From the NCBI RefSeq assembly GCF_036030735.1, contig NZ_CP107928.1, forward strand, positions 4,278,001-4,342,000: 64,000 nt of DNA, read 5' to 3'. The stretch is from Streptomyces sp. NBC_00425 (lineage in GTDB: Bacteria; Actinomycetota; Actinomycetes; Streptomycetales; Streptomycetaceae). The notes beneath the pieces were generated by a model. That model was not told the DNA's origin, ran no database searches, and saw only the letters and a program-made list of their open reading frames with translations. The position numbers and the translations under genes are program-made. Shown one piece after another: positions 8,124 to 19,949 of this stretch. How positions within the stretch are numbered: position 1 is the stretch's first letter; each line of letters opens with the position of its first letter.

Positions 8124-9024
8124 CACCCGCCGGACCGCCCCCGCGACCGGGACGGCCGCTGCCGGTGCGCCGAGCTCCGCCCCCACGGCCTCCGCCGCGG
8201 AACCGGCCGGCCCGGAATCGGACGGGAAGAGGGCGGACGGAAGGAGGACGGTCGAGAAGGGAGCGGACGGTACGGCAACGGGCTCACCCGCACGGGGCAC
8301 CCGGCTCACCCTCCGCGCGGCCGCTCTGGGCCGCCCCGACGCCGCCGCCCTGGCCGACGTGGACCTGGACGTCCCGCCGGGCGAGATCCTCACCGTCGTC
8401 GGTCCTTCGGGCTGCGGCAAGTCGACGCTGCTGCGCACGTTCGCCGGGCTGCTGCCCGCGCTGGGCGGCGCCGTGGAACAGGACGGCCTGCCGATCGGCG
8501 GACCCGCGGCGGACCGCGCGCTGGTCTTCCAGGAGGACGCACTGTTGCCCTGGCGGACCCTGCTGGCCAACGTCGAACTGCCCCTCGCCATCCAGGGCCT
8601 CCGGCGCGCGGAACGCAGGAGGAAGGCAGCCGACTGGCTCGAGCGCGTGGGACTCGCCGACCGCGCGCGGCAGCTCCCGCACCGCGTCTCCGGAGGACAG
8701 CGCCAACGGGCGCAACTGGCCCGCGCCCTCGCCGCCGGCCCGCGCGCCGTCCTGATGGACGAACCGTTCGGCGCCCTCGACGCCCAGACCCGCGCCGGCA
8801 TGCAGGACCTGCTGGTGGAGGTGTTGCAGGGGACCGGGGCGACCGTCGTCTTCGTCACGCACGACGTGGACGAGGCCCTGTTCCTCGGCGACCGCGTGGC
8901 CCTGCTCGGCGCCGGCCGGCTCGTCGCCGTACGGGACGTGCCCCGCCCCCGCGACCGCGCCGCCCACGACGACCCCGCGCGCGCGGCCCTGCGACGCGAC
9001 GTCCTGACCTCCCTGAGCACCTGA
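8107..9024 (+). CDS. ABC transporter ATPase (SsuB/TauB-like)
   Basis: A 305-residue nucleotide-binding subunit. Walker A GPSGCGKST is at about 99-107, the Q-loop FQEDALLPW follows, the signature is SGGQRQR from 195, Walker B is VLMDEPFGALD near 218, and the switch His is in FVTHDVDEA. The first 70 residues are a low-complexity Ala/Thr/Gly/Pro-rich extension unusual for the family. ATG 8107 is preceded by GAGGGGA and starts inside the permease gene. FQEDALLPW and the gene order mark it as the taurine/nitrate/sulfonate importer type. Confidence 0.9.
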   Translation: MSTSSDTRRTAPATGTAAAGAPSSAPTASAAEPAGPESDGKRADGRRTVEKGADGTATGSPARGTRLTLRAAALGRPDAAALADVDLDVPPGEILTVVGPSGCGKSTLLRTFAGLLPALGGAVEQDGLPIGGPAADRALVFQEDALLPWRTLLANVELPLAIQGLRRAERRRKAADWLERVGLADRARQLPHRVSGGQRQRAQLARALAAGPRAVLMDEPFGALDAQTRAGMQDLLVEVLQGTGATVVFVTHDVDEALFLGDRVALLGAGRLVAVRDVPRPRDRAAHDDPARAALRRDVLTSLST

Positions 9025-9035
9025 AAGGCACCCCG

Positions 9036-11948
9036 GTGGACACCCCCCTGCAGATCCCCGCGCTCACCGACGCCGAAGAGCTGACCTGCGACGTCCTCGT
9101 CATCGGCGGCGGCACCGCCGGCACCATGGCCGCCCTGACCGCCGCCGAGCGCGGCGCGGACGTGCTGCTCCTGGAGAAGGCCCACGTCCGCCACTCGGGC
9201 GCGCTCGCGATGGGCATGGACGGCGTGAACAACGCCGTCATCCCCGGCCGCGCCGAGCCCGACGACTACGTCGCCGAGATCACCCGTGCCAACGACGGCA
9301 TCGTCGACCAGTCCACCGTCCGGCAGACCGCCACCCGCGGCTTCGCCATGGTGCAGCGCCTGGAGTCGTACGGCGTGAAGTTCGAGAAGGACGAGCACGG
9401 CGACTACGCGGTCCGTCAGGTCCACCGTTCCGGCTCCTACGTACTGCCCATGCCGGAGGGCAAGGACGTCAAGAAGGTCCTGTACCGGCAGCTGCGGCGG
9501 CGCGAGATGCGGGAGCGGATCCGTATCGAGAACCGGGTGATGCCGGTGCGCGTGCTGACGGCCCCGGACGACGGGCGGGCCATCGGCGCGGTCGGCTTCA
9601 ACACCCGCACAGGGCAGTTCGTCACCGTCCGCGCGGGCGGCGTCATCCTCGCCACCGGCGCCTGCGGCCGCCTCGGCCTGCCCGCCTCCGGCTACCTGTA
9701 CGGCACGTACGAGAACCCCACCAACGCGGGCGACGGCTACGCCATGGCCTACCACGCGGGCGCCGAGCTGACCGGCATCGAGTGCTTCCAGATCAACCCG
9801 CTCATCAAGGACTACAACGGCCCCGCCTGCGCCTACGTCGCGAACCCCTTCGGCGGCTACCAGGTCAACCGGCACGGCGAGCGGTTCGTCGACTCCGACT
9901 ACTGGTCGGGCCAGATGATGGCCGAGTTCGCGGCGGAGGTAGCCAGCGACCGCGGTCCCGTCTACCTGAAGCTGAGCCACCTGCCCGAGGAGTCGATCGC
10001 CTCCCTGGAGTCGATCCTGCACTCCACCGAGCGCCCTTCCCGCGGCACCTTCCACGCCGGCCGCGGCCACGACTACCGCACCCACGACATCGAGATGCAC
10101 ATCTCGGAGATCGGCCTGTGCGGCGGCCATTCGGCGTCGGGCGTCCGGGTGGACGAGCACGCCCGCACGACCGTTCCCCGGCTGTACGCGGCGGGCGACC
10201 TCGCCTGCGTCCCGCACAACTACATGATCGGCGCGTTCGTCTTCGGCGACCTGGCCGGTTCGGACGCCGCCCGGTACCAGGCGTACGACGGCGAGCTGCC
10301 CGCCGATCAGCTGCGCCAGGCGCACGAGTTGATCTACCGCCCGTTGCGCAACCCGGAGGGCCCTCCGCAGCCCCAGGTCGAGTACAAGCTGCGCCGCTTC
10401 GTGAACGACTACGTCGCCCCGCCCAAGTCGGGCGCGCGACTGTCGCTGGCCCTGGAGTCCTTCGAGCGGATGCGCGACGACATCGCCGAGATGGGCGCCC
10501 GTACCGCGCACGAGCTGATGCGCTGCGCCGAGGTCTCCTTCATCCGCGACTGCGCGGAGATGGCCGCGCGCGCCTCGCTGGCCCGCACGGAGTCCCGCTG
10601 GGGCCTCTACCACGAGCGTCTCGACCATCCTCAGCGTGACGACTCCTCCTGGTTCCACCACCTGGATCTGCACAAGTCCCCTTCCGGTGCTATGGAGTTC
10701 ACGGCCCGGCCCGTGGCTCCGTATCTGGTGCCGATCGACGAGTTCACCCCCGTCGGCGGCCCGTCGCGGCACATCGGCGAGGTCCACGCCGAGAACGTGG
10801 CGACGGCCGGTTCACGGGAGGTGGCGCCCGTCGCCGCGGGGGTCGAGTCCCTCGCGTCGAACACCGGCCTCCCGGCGCCCGCAGTGCCCGAACCCGCCCT
10901 CGACCAGGCCTCCTCTCCCCGGTCCTCGTCCCGTCTGCTCGAACTCGTCGCCCTCGCCGAGGAGGAGCCCGAACTCGGCGCCCTGCTCCCCTACTTGTCC
11001 GACCCTGCGCCCGCCGTCCGGCGCGAGGCGGTCGCCGTCCTCACCGAGACCCTGCCGTCGGGCACCGGCCCCGCGCTGGCAGAAGCGCTGCGCGACCCGG
11101 CGGCGGCGGTACGCTCCGCCGCCGCGGCCTCGCTCCGGGAGCTCGTCGAGACCCTGCCCGCGGAGCCCGCCCTCCGGGACGGTCTCGCCGCCGCACTGGA
11201 CGAGCCCGACCCCGTCGTGCGGGCGGCGGCCCTGGACGTGCTGCGCGCCCTGCGTCTCGGGGACGCGGCCCTGTTCTCCGGCTCCCTCGCCGACGCGGAC
11301 ATCGCCGTCCGGATCGAGGCCGTCCGCGCTCTGGTCTCCGTCGACGCCGCCGACGAACTGGCCCGGGCGGCGACCGCCGACCCGTCCCGGGAGGTCCGCG
11401 TCACGATCGCCAAGTCCCTTGCCACAGTGGCCGCCGGACGCCTGAGCGGCGACACGCCGACGGAACCGGGGAGCAGCCACGGCACCGGCGCGGTGTCCGC
11501 CGCCGGCGCCTCATCGGTCGCGGACAGCGGATTCCGCTCCGGCACCGGCACCGGCACAGGTCCGGACGTCGTCCTCGAGCAGGACGCCGTCCACACGGCG
11601 CTCGTCCGTCTGGTCGACGACCCCGACGCCCTGGTCCGTGCCGCCGCCTACAGGGCGCTGGGCACGACCGGCTGCCCGGCTCCGCTCGCCGCCCGAGCCG
11701 TGGATGCCCTGGCGGACCCGGCGTGGCAGGTGCGTGCCGGCGCCGCCACCGCGCTGTCCGTGACCCACCCCGACACGGCGGTGCCCGTCCTCGCCAAGGC
11801 CCTGGCCGATCCGAACGCGGACGTCCGCAAGGCCGCCGTCCTGGCCCTGACCCGCCTCCGCGCCTCGGAGGCCGCCCGCGCCGCCCTCGCCACGGCGACG
11901 ACCGACTCGGACGCCGACGTCAGGGCCTACGCGGGCCGCGCCCTCTGA
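9036..11948 (+). CDS. AprA/fumarate-reductase-like flavoprotein fused to HEAT repeats
   Basis: A 970-residue fusion. Residues 18-590 are an FAD-binding flavoprotein of the fumarate reductase/succinate dehydrogenase/AprA superfamily: the dinucleotide fold GGGTAG at 24-29, LLEKAHVRHSGALAMGMDG, the FAD-contact end RLYAAGDLACVPHNYMIGAFVFGDLAG, then the helical domain. Residues about 630-970 contain eight to ten HEAT-like helical repeats (DPAAAVRSAAAASLREL, DPDALVRAAAYRALG, DPNADVRKAAVLALTRL) broken by a Gly/Thr/Ser-rich linker near 810-845. GTG 9036 follows GAAAGG. It ends the operon and probably partners the 75-residue AprB-like protein. HEAT repeats suggest a protein-docking surface. No substrate can be named; true APS reductase activity is unlikely without sat and a full AprB. 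Confidence 0.82.
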   Translation: MDTPLQIPALTDAEELTCDVLVIGGGTAGTMAALTAAERGADVLLLEKAHVRHSGALAMGMDGVNNAVIPGRAEPDDYVAEITRANDGIVDQSTVRQTATRGFAMVQRLESYGVKFEKDEHGDYAVRQVHRSGSYVLPMPEGKDVKKVLYRQLRRREMRERIRIENRVMPVRVLTAPDDGRAIGAVGFNTRTGQFVTVRAGGVILATGACGRLGLPASGYLYGTYENPTNAGDGYAMAYHAGAELTGIECFQINPLIKDYNGPACAYVANPFGGYQVNRHGERFVDSDYWSGQMMAEFAAEVASDRGPVYLKLSHLPEESIASLESILHSTERPSRGTFHAGRGHDYRTHDIEMHISEIGLCGGHSASGVRVDEHARTTVPRLYAAGDLACVPHNYMIGAFVFGDLAGSDAARYQAYDGELPADQLRQAHELIYRPLRNPEGPPQPQVEYKLRRFVNDYVAPPKSGARLSLALESFERMRDDIAEMGARTAHELMRCAEVSFIRDCAEMAARASLARTESRWGLYHERLDHPQRDDSSWFHHLDLHKSPSGAMEFTARPVAPYLVPIDEFTPVGGPSRHIGEVHAENVATAGSREVAPVAAGVESLASNTGLPAPAVPEPALDQASSPRSSSRLLELVALAEEEPELGALLPYLSDPAPAVRREAVAVLTETLPSGTGPALAEALRDPAAAVRSAAAASLRELVETLPAEPALRDGLAAALDEPDPVVRAAALDVLRALRLGDAALFSGSLADADIAVRIEAVRALVSVDAADELARAATADPSREVRVTIAKSLATVAAGRLSGDTPTEPGSSHGTGAVSAAGASSVADSGFRSGTGTGTGPDVVLEQDAVHTALVRLVDDPDALVRAAAYRALGTTGCPAPLAARAVDALADPAWQVRAGAATALSVTHPDTAVPVLAKALADPNADVRKAAVLALTRLRASEAARAALATATTDSDADVRAYAGRAL

Positions 11949-12184
11949 GGAACCTGCCCGGACCGGCGACCACGGGCCGGGCACGCCGAGGACCACCGAA
12001 GCACAAGCGCCGCCTCCGGCTCCGGGGCCGGGTCCGGCATCGGGTCCCCTGGCATCGCCTCCGGTTCGCACCCGGGCTCCGGGTCGTACTCGGGACCGGA
12101 ACCCGGGTCCGGATCCGGGACCGGCCCGGGACACGGCAGGGAACTCAGGGCAGGAACTCCGGATGGGGCAGGGGAGCCGGCCCC

Positions 12185-14266
<2,082 letters not shown>

Positions 14267-14419
14267 CGTCTGGTCCCCCGTACGTCGCCCTTCGACCACT
14301 GCCTCCACGATAGGGGTCCGCACCGACACCGCCGGAGTTATCCACAGACCCGATCCGGTGACTCTGCGTGATGATCCCGGTGACGGGCGGCCCCGTTCGC
14401 TCGCCCGTGCGACGACGGT

Positions 14420-14449
14420 GGGCCCGGCTCCCCTGGGGGAACCGGGCCC
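14420..14449. terminator. Terminator after nuoN
   Basis: GGGCCCGG-C-TCCCC and GGGGA-A-CCGGGCCC form a near-perfect GC hairpin 40 bases past the nuoN stop. It should end the long nuo transcript before the recQ promoter region. Confidence 0.75.
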
Positions 14450-14488
14450 ATCATGTCGGCAGGCGCGGACCTGCGGCGTGTCGCCGGC

Positions 14489-16147
14489 TCAGCGCACGAA
14501 CACTCCCGCCTGGTTCGCCAGGTCCAGGAAGTACTGCGGCGCCACACCGAGCACGAGCGTGACCGCCACGCCCACTGCGATCGCCGTCATCGTCAGCGGT
14601 GACGGGACGGCGACGGTCGGGCCCTCGGGCCGCGGCTCGCTGAAGAACATCAGCACGATCACCCGGATGTAGAAGAAGGCGGCGATCGCGGACGAGATCA
14701 CACCGACCACGACCAGCGGCGCCGCACCGCCCTCGGCCGCGGCCTTGAACACGGCGAACTTACCGGCGAACCCGGAGGTCAGCGGGATGCCGGCGAAGGC
14801 CAGCAGGAACACCGCGAACACGGCCGCCACCAGCGGCGACCGCCGGCCGAGCCCGGCCCACTTGGACAGGTGCGTCGCCTCACCGCCGGCGTCGCGCACG
14901 AGGGTGACCACGGCGAACGCGCCGATCGTCACGAACGAGTACGCGGCCAGGTAGAAGAGGACGGACGAGACGCCGTCCGGGGTGGTCGCGATGACACCGG
15001 CGAGGATGAAGCCCGCGTGCGCGATCGACGAGTACGCCAGCAGCCGCTTGATGTCGGTCTGCGTGATCGCGACGATCGCGCCGCCCAGCATGGTGACGAT
15101 CGCGACGCCCCACATCACCGGCCGCCAGTCCCAGCGCAGCCCGGGCAGGACGACGTACAGCAGGCGGAGCAGCGCGCCGAACGCGGCCACCTTGGTCGCC
15201 GCGGCCATGAAGCCGGTGACGGGGGTCGGCGCACCCTGGTAGACGTCGGGCGTCCACATGTGGAAGGGCACCGCGCCGACCTTGAACAGCAGACCCATGA
15301 CGATCATCGCGGCGCCGATGAGCAGCAGCGCGTCGTTGCCCATGGTGTCGGCGAGCGCCGGGTTCACGTTCTGCACCGTTCCGTCGACGACCTGCGCGAT
15401 CGTCGCGTACGACACCGATCCCGCGTAGCCGTACAGCAGGGCGATGCCGAAGAGGGTGAAGGCGGACGCGAACGCCCCGAGGAGGAAGTACTTGACCGCG
15501 GCCTCCTGCGACATGAGCCGCTTGCGGCGGGCCACCGCGCACAGGAGGTACAGCGGCAGGGAGAACACTTCCAGGGCGATGAAGAGCGTCAGCAGGTCGT
15601 TGGCCGAGGGGAAGACCAGCATGCCGGCGACAGCGAACAACAGCAGCGGGAAGACCTCGGTGGTCGTGAAGCCGGCCTTGACGGCGGCCTTCTCGCTGTC
15701 ACTTCCGGGGACGGAGGCCGCCTGGGCGGCGAAGGAGTCGACCCGGTTGCCGTGCGCCTCGGGGTCGAGCCTGCGTTCGGCGAAGGTGAACGCGCCGACC
15801 AGGGCGGCCAGCAGGATCGTGCCCTGCAGGAAGAGGGCGGGTCCGTCGACGGCGATCGCGCCCATGGCCGCGATGCGCGCCTTCGTGGTGCCGTAGCCGC
15901 CCTCCGCCAGCGCGATCACCGCGGCGAACGCGGCGACCAGCGCCACGACGGTCACGAACAGCTGTGCGTAGTAGCGGTGCTTGCGCGGCACGAACGCCTC
16001 GACCAGCACCCCGACGATCGCCGCGCCGACGACGATCAAGGTGGGCGACAACTGCCCGTACTCGATCTTCGGCGTGTCGATCTTCGCGATCGGTTCGGTC
16101 GCGGCTGCCGCCGTTGTCCACAGGCTGTGGACGGCTGATGCGCTCAC
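14489..16147 (-). CDS. nuoN: NADH-quinone oxidoreductase subunit N
   Basis: A 552-residue antiporter-like membrane subunit of respiratory complex I, one of three proton-pumping modules. It is highly hydrophobic, with the conserved Lys-containing transmembrane helices and blocks such as GAVPFHMWTPDVYQGAPTPVTGFMAAATK and RLLAYSSIAHAGF. An insertion of about 25 polar residues (near 165-190) enlarges one loop. The GTG start shares GTGA with the nuoM stop, so translation is coupled. It is the last gene of the operon. Confidence 0.95.
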   Translation of the reverse strand: MSASAVHSLWTTAAAATEPIAKIDTPKIEYGQLSPTLIVVGAAIVGVLVEAFVPRKHRYYAQLFVTVVALVAAFAAVIALAEGGYGTTKARIAAMGAIAVDGPALFLQGTILLAALVGAFTFAERRLDPEAHGNRVDSFAAQAASVPGSDSEKAAVKAGFTTTEVFPLLLFAVAGMLVFPSANDLLTLFIALEVFSLPLYLLCAVARRKRLMSQEAAVKYFLLGAFASAFTLFGIALLYGYAGSVSYATIAQVVDGTVQNVNPALADTMGNDALLLIGAAMIVMGLLFKVGAVPFHMWTPDVYQGAPTPVTGFMAAATKVAAFGALLRLLYVVLPGLRWDWRPVMWGVAIVTMLGGAIVAITQTDIKRLLAYSSIAHAGFILAGVIATTPDGVSSVLFYLAAYSFVTIGAFAVVTLVRDAGGEATHLSKWAGLGRRSPLVAAVFAVFLLAFAGIPLTSGFAGKFAVFKAAAEGGAAPLVVVGVISSAIAAFFYIRVIVLMFFSEPRPEGPTVAVPSPLTMTAIAVGVAVTLVLGVAPQYFLDLANQAGVFVR

Positions 16148-17715
16148 TTGGCCGCCTCCACCTCGGGCTTGGGGTCCTTCTTGTGTACGTCGGACAAGGT
16201 CTGCTTGACCGCCGGGTTCACGATGTCCGTGACGGGCTTGGGGTAGACCCCGAGGAAGATCAGCAGCACGATCAGCGGGGCGACGACGACGAGCTCACGC
16301 GCGCGCAGGTCCGGCATCGTGGAGACCTCGGGCTTGACCGGCCCCGTCATCGTCCGCTGGTAGAGGACCAGCGTGTAGAGGGCGGCGAGGACGATGCCGA
16401 AGGTGGCGATGATGCCGACGACCGGGTAGCGCGCGAACGTGCCCACCAGTACGAGGAACTCGCTCACGAAGGGCGCGAGCCCCGGCAGCGACAGCGTCGC
16501 CAGACCGCCGATCAGGAACGTGCCGGCCAGCACCGGAGCGACCTTCTGCACACCGCCGTAGTCGGCGATGAGCCGCGAACCGCGCCGCGAGATCAGGAAT
16601 CCGGCGACCAGCATCAGGGCGGCCGTCGAGATGCCGTGGTTGACCATGTAGAGCGTCGCGCCGGACTGGCCCTGGCTGGTCATCGCGAAGATGCCCAGGA
16701 TGATGAACCCGAAGTGCGAGATCGACGCGTAGGCCACCAGTCGCTTGATGTCCCGCTGGCCGACGGCGAGCAGCGCCCCGTAGATGATGCTGATCAGCGC
16801 CAGGACGAGGATCGCGGGCGTCGCCCACTTGCTCGCCTCCGGGAAGAGCTGGAGGCAGAACCGGAGCATCGCGAAGGTGCCCACCTTGTCGACCACCGCC
16901 GTGATCAGCACTGCGACGGGTGTGGTGGCCTCGCCCATGGCGTTGGGCAGCCAGGTGTGCAGCGGCCACAGTGGGGCCTTCACCGCGAAGGCGAAGAAGA
17001 AGCCGAGGAACAGCCAGCGTTCGGTGTTCGTCGCCATGTCGAGCGTGCCGTTGGCACGGGCCTCGGCGATCTCCGTGAGCGAGAAGTTCCCGGCGACCAC
17101 GTAGAGACCGATCACGGCCGCCAGCATGATCAGTCCGCCGACCAGGTTGTACAGGAGGAACTTGACCGCCGCGTACGACCGTTGGGTGGCCGCCGTCTCC
17201 TCGCCGTGTGCGTGGGCACGGTCCCCGAAGCCGCCGATGAGGAAGTACATCGGGATGAGCATGGCTTCGAAGAAGATGTAGAAGAGGAAGACGTCGGTGG
17301 CCTCGAAGGAGAGGATCACCATCGCCTCGACGGCCAGGATCAGGGCGAAGAAGCCCTGTGTGGGCCGCCAGCGCTTGTTGCCGGTCTCCAGCGGGTCGGC
17401 GTCGTGCCAGCCCGCGAGGATGATGAAGGGGATCAGCAGCGCGGTCAGCGCTACGAGCGCGACCCCGATGCCGTCCACGCCGAGTTCGTAGCGGACGCCG
17501 AAGTCGGCGATCCAGGAGTGGGATTCGGTGAGCTGGTAGCGGGCGCCGTCCGGGTCGAAGCGGACCAGGACGACGATCGCCAGGACGAGTGTGGCGACGG
17601 AGAACAGCAACGCCAGCGCTTTGGCGGCGTTGCGCCGGGCGGCCGGCACGGCGGCCGTGGCCACCGCACCGATCGCCGGGAGCGCCGCCGTCGCTGTCAG
17701 CAGAGGAAAGGACAT
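16144..17715 (-). CDS. nuoM: NADH-quinone oxidoreductase subunit M
   Basis: A 523-residue antiporter-like membrane subunit of complex I. Diagnostic blocks are FLYIFFEAMLIPMYFLIG, PLWPLHTWLPNAMGEATTPVAVL and DIKRLVAYASISHFGFI; the central Lys and the Glu of the transmembrane helices for proton translocation are present. ATG 17715 lies 5 bases after the nuoL stop and the 3' end overlaps nuoN. Confidence 0.95.
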   Translation of the reverse strand: MSFPLLTATAALPAIGAVATAAVPAARRNAAKALALLFSVATLVLAIVVLVRFDPDGARYQLTESHSWIADFGVRYELGVDGIGVALVALTALLIPFIILAGWHDADPLETGNKRWRPTQGFFALILAVEAMVILSFEATDVFLFYIFFEAMLIPMYFLIGGFGDRAHAHGEETAATQRSYAAVKFLLYNLVGGLIMLAAVIGLYVVAGNFSLTEIAEARANGTLDMATNTERWLFLGFFFAFAVKAPLWPLHTWLPNAMGEATTPVAVLITAVVDKVGTFAMLRFCLQLFPEASKWATPAILVLALISIIYGALLAVGQRDIKRLVAYASISHFGFIILGIFAMTSQGQSGATLYMVNHGISTAALMLVAGFLISRRGSRLIADYGGVQKVAPVLAGTFLIGGLATLSLPGLAPFVSEFLVLVGTFARYPVVGIIATFGIVLAALYTLVLYQRTMTGPVKPEVSTMPDLRARELVVVAPLIVLLIFLGVYPKPVTDIVNPAVKQTLSDVHKKDPKPEVEAAK

Positions 17716-17720
17716 CGGTA

Positions 17721-19634
17721 TCAGACCGCCCTCATCAGCAGGGTCGCGGCGATGAGGACCACCGCACCGCCGAACATCGAGACCGCGTACGACCGCGCGA
17801 AGCCGTTCTGCAGTCGGCGCAGTCGCCCGGAGAGGCCGCCGACCGAGGCCGCCGTGCCGTTGACGACTCCGTCGACCAGGGTGTGATCGACGTAGACCAG
17901 GGAGCGCGTGAGGTGCTCGCCGCCGCGGACCAGCACGACGTGGTTGAAGTCGTCCTGGAACAGGTCCCGTCGGGCGGCCCGGGTGAGCAGCGACCCGCGC
18001 GGGGCCACGACCGGGACGGGCCGGCGGCCGTACTGGGCGTAGGCGACCGCCACGCCGATCACCAGCACCACCATCGTGGCGAGGGTGACGGTGAGGGCGC
18101 TGACCGGCGAGTCGCCGTGGGAGTGACCCGTGACGGGCTCCAGCCAGTGCAGGAATCGGTCACCGATGCTGAAGAACCCGCCGGCGAAGACCGATCCGAA
18201 GGCCAGCACGATCATGGGGATCGTCATGGACTTCGGGGACTCGTGCGGGTGCGGCTCGTGGCCGTCCGCGTCGGGCTGCCAGCGCTTCTCACCGAAGAAC
18301 GTCATCAGCATCACGCGGGTCATGTAGTACGCGGTGATGGCCGCGCCGAGCAGGGCGCAGCCGCCGAGGATCCAGCCCTCGGTGCCGCCCTTGGCGAACG
18401 CCGCCTCGATGATCTTGTCCTTGGAGAAGAACCCGGACAGCCCCGGGAAGCCGATGATCGCGAGGTAACCGAGACCGAAGGTGACGAAGGTGACCGGCAT
18501 GTACTTGCGCAGACCGCCGTACTTGCGCATGTCGACCTCGTCGTTCATGCCGTGCATGACCGAGCCCGCGCCGAGGAACAGCCCGGCCTTGAAGAAGCCG
18601 TGCGTCACCAGGTGCATGATCGCGAAGACGTAGCCGATGGGACCGAGGCCCGCGGCCAGCACCATGTAGCCGATCTGGGACATGGTCGAGCCGGCCAGCG
18701 CCTTCTTGATGTCGTCCTTCGCGCAACCGACGATCGCACCGAACAGGAGCGTGACGGCCCCGACGACGGTGACGACGAGCTGCGCGTCGGGCGCGCCGTT
18801 GAAGACGGCGGCCGACCGGACGATCAGGTAGACGCCCGCGGTCACCATGGTCGCGGCGTGGATGAGGGCCGAGACGGGGGTCGGGCCCTCCATCGCGTCC
18901 CCGAGCCAGGACTGCAGCGGCACCTGGGCGGACTTGCCGCAGGCGGCGAGCAGGAGCATCAGGGCGATGGCGGTGAGCCTGCCCTCCGTCGCGTCGCCCG
19001 CGATGCCGGGCTCGCCCTCCGTCCCGAGCAGCGGGCCGAACGCGAAGGTCCCGAAGGTGGTGAACATCAGCATGATGGCGATGGACAGACCCATGTCGCC
19101 GACGCGGTTGACCAGGAACGCCTTCTTCGCCGCGGTCGCGGCGCTGGGCTTGTGCTGCCAGAAGCCGATGAGCAGGTAGGACGCGAGACCGACGCCCTCC
19201 CAGCCGACGTACAGCAGCAGGTAGTTGTCGGCGAGGACCAGCAGCAGCATCGCCGCGAGGAACAGGTTCAGGTAGCCGAAGAAGCGGCGCCGCCGCTCGT
19301 CGTGCTCCATGTACCCGATCGAGTACAGGTGGATCAGCGAGCCGACGCCCGTGATCAGCAGCACGAACGTCATCGACAACTGGTCGAGGCGGAACGCGAC
19401 GTCCGCCTGGAAACCCTCGACCGGGATCCAGCTGAACAGGTGCTGTGTCAGCGTGCGGTCTTCGGCGTTCCTGCTCAGCAGGTCGCTGAAGAGGACGACG
19501 CCGAGCACGAAGGAGACGGCCGCGAGCAGCGTGCCGATCCAGTGGCCGACGGCGTCGAGCCGGCGACCGCCGACCAGAAGGACGGCCGCTCCGAGCAGGG
19601 GCGCCGCGATCAGCAGCGCAATCAGGTTGTCCAC
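17721..19634 (-). CDS. nuoL: NADH-quinone oxidoreductase subunit L
   Basis: A 637-residue membrane subunit of complex I, the distal antiporter-like module with the long lateral helix at the C-terminus. The conserved [47 protein letters not shown] and [17 protein letters not shown] blocks are visible. The GTG start at 19634 is 15 bases after nuoK. Length and order are standard. Confidence 0.95.
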   Translation of the reverse strand: MDNLIALLIAAPLLGAAVLLVGGRRLDAVGHWIGTLLAAVSFVLGVVLFSDLLSRNAEDRTLTQHLFSWIPVEGFQADVAFRLDQLSMTFVLLITGVGSLIHLYSIGYMEHDERRRRFFGYLNLFLAAMLLLVLADNYLLLYVGWEGVGLASYLLIGFWQHKPSAATAAKKAFLVNRVGDMGLSIAIMLMFTTFGTFAFGPLLGTEGEPGIAGDATEGRLTAIALMLLLAACGKSAQVPLQSWLGDAMEGPTPVSALIHAATMVTAGVYLIVRSAAVFNGAPDAQLVVTVVGAVTLLFGAIVGCAKDDIKKALAGSTMSQIGYMVLAAGLGPIGYVFAIMHLVTHGFFKAGLFLGAGSVMHGMNDEVDMRKYGGLRKYMPVTFVTFGLGYLAIIGFPGLSGFFSKDKIIEAAFAKGGTEGWILGGCALLGAAITAYYMTRVMLMTFFGEKRWQPDADGHEPHPHESPKSMTIPMIVLAFGSVFAGGFFSIGDRFLHWLEPVTGHSHGDSPVSALTVTLATMVVLVIGVAVAYAQYGRRPVPVVAPRGSLLTRAARRDLFQDDFNHVVLVRGGEHLTRSLVYVDHTLVDGVVNGTAASVGGLSGRLRRLQNGFARSYAVSMFGGAVVLIAATLLMRAV

Positions 19635-19649
19635 GATTCTTCCGACCCC

Positions 19650-19949
19650 TTACAGCTTCATCAGGCTGGCGTCGTCGACCGAGGCCGAGTGGCGGGAACG
19701 GAACAGCGACACGATGATCGCGAGTCCGACCACGACCTCCGCGGCGGCGACGACCATCGTGAAGAAGGCGATGATCTGGCCGTCGAGATTGCCGTGCATC
19801 CGGGAGAAGGCGACGAACGCGAGGTTGCAGGCGTTGAGCATGAGCTCGATGCACATGAAGACGACGATCGCGTTGCGCCTGATCAGCACGCCCGTGGCGC
19901 CGATCGTGAACAACAGGGCCGCGAGATAGAGGTAGTTCACGGGGTTCAC
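19650..19949 (-). CDS. nuoK: NADH-quinone oxidoreductase subunit K
   Basis: A 99-residue, three-helix membrane subunit of complex I. The conserved intramembrane Glu residues lie in [16 protein letters not shown] and in [16 protein letters not shown]. The GTG start shares GTGA with the nuoJ stop. Length matches the family exactly. Confidence 0.95.

Noticed and set aside
9036..11948. True dissimilatory APS reductase (aprA)
   Set aside because: The fusion to HEAT repeats, the shortened AprB partner and the absence of sat and other sulfate genes argue against it.
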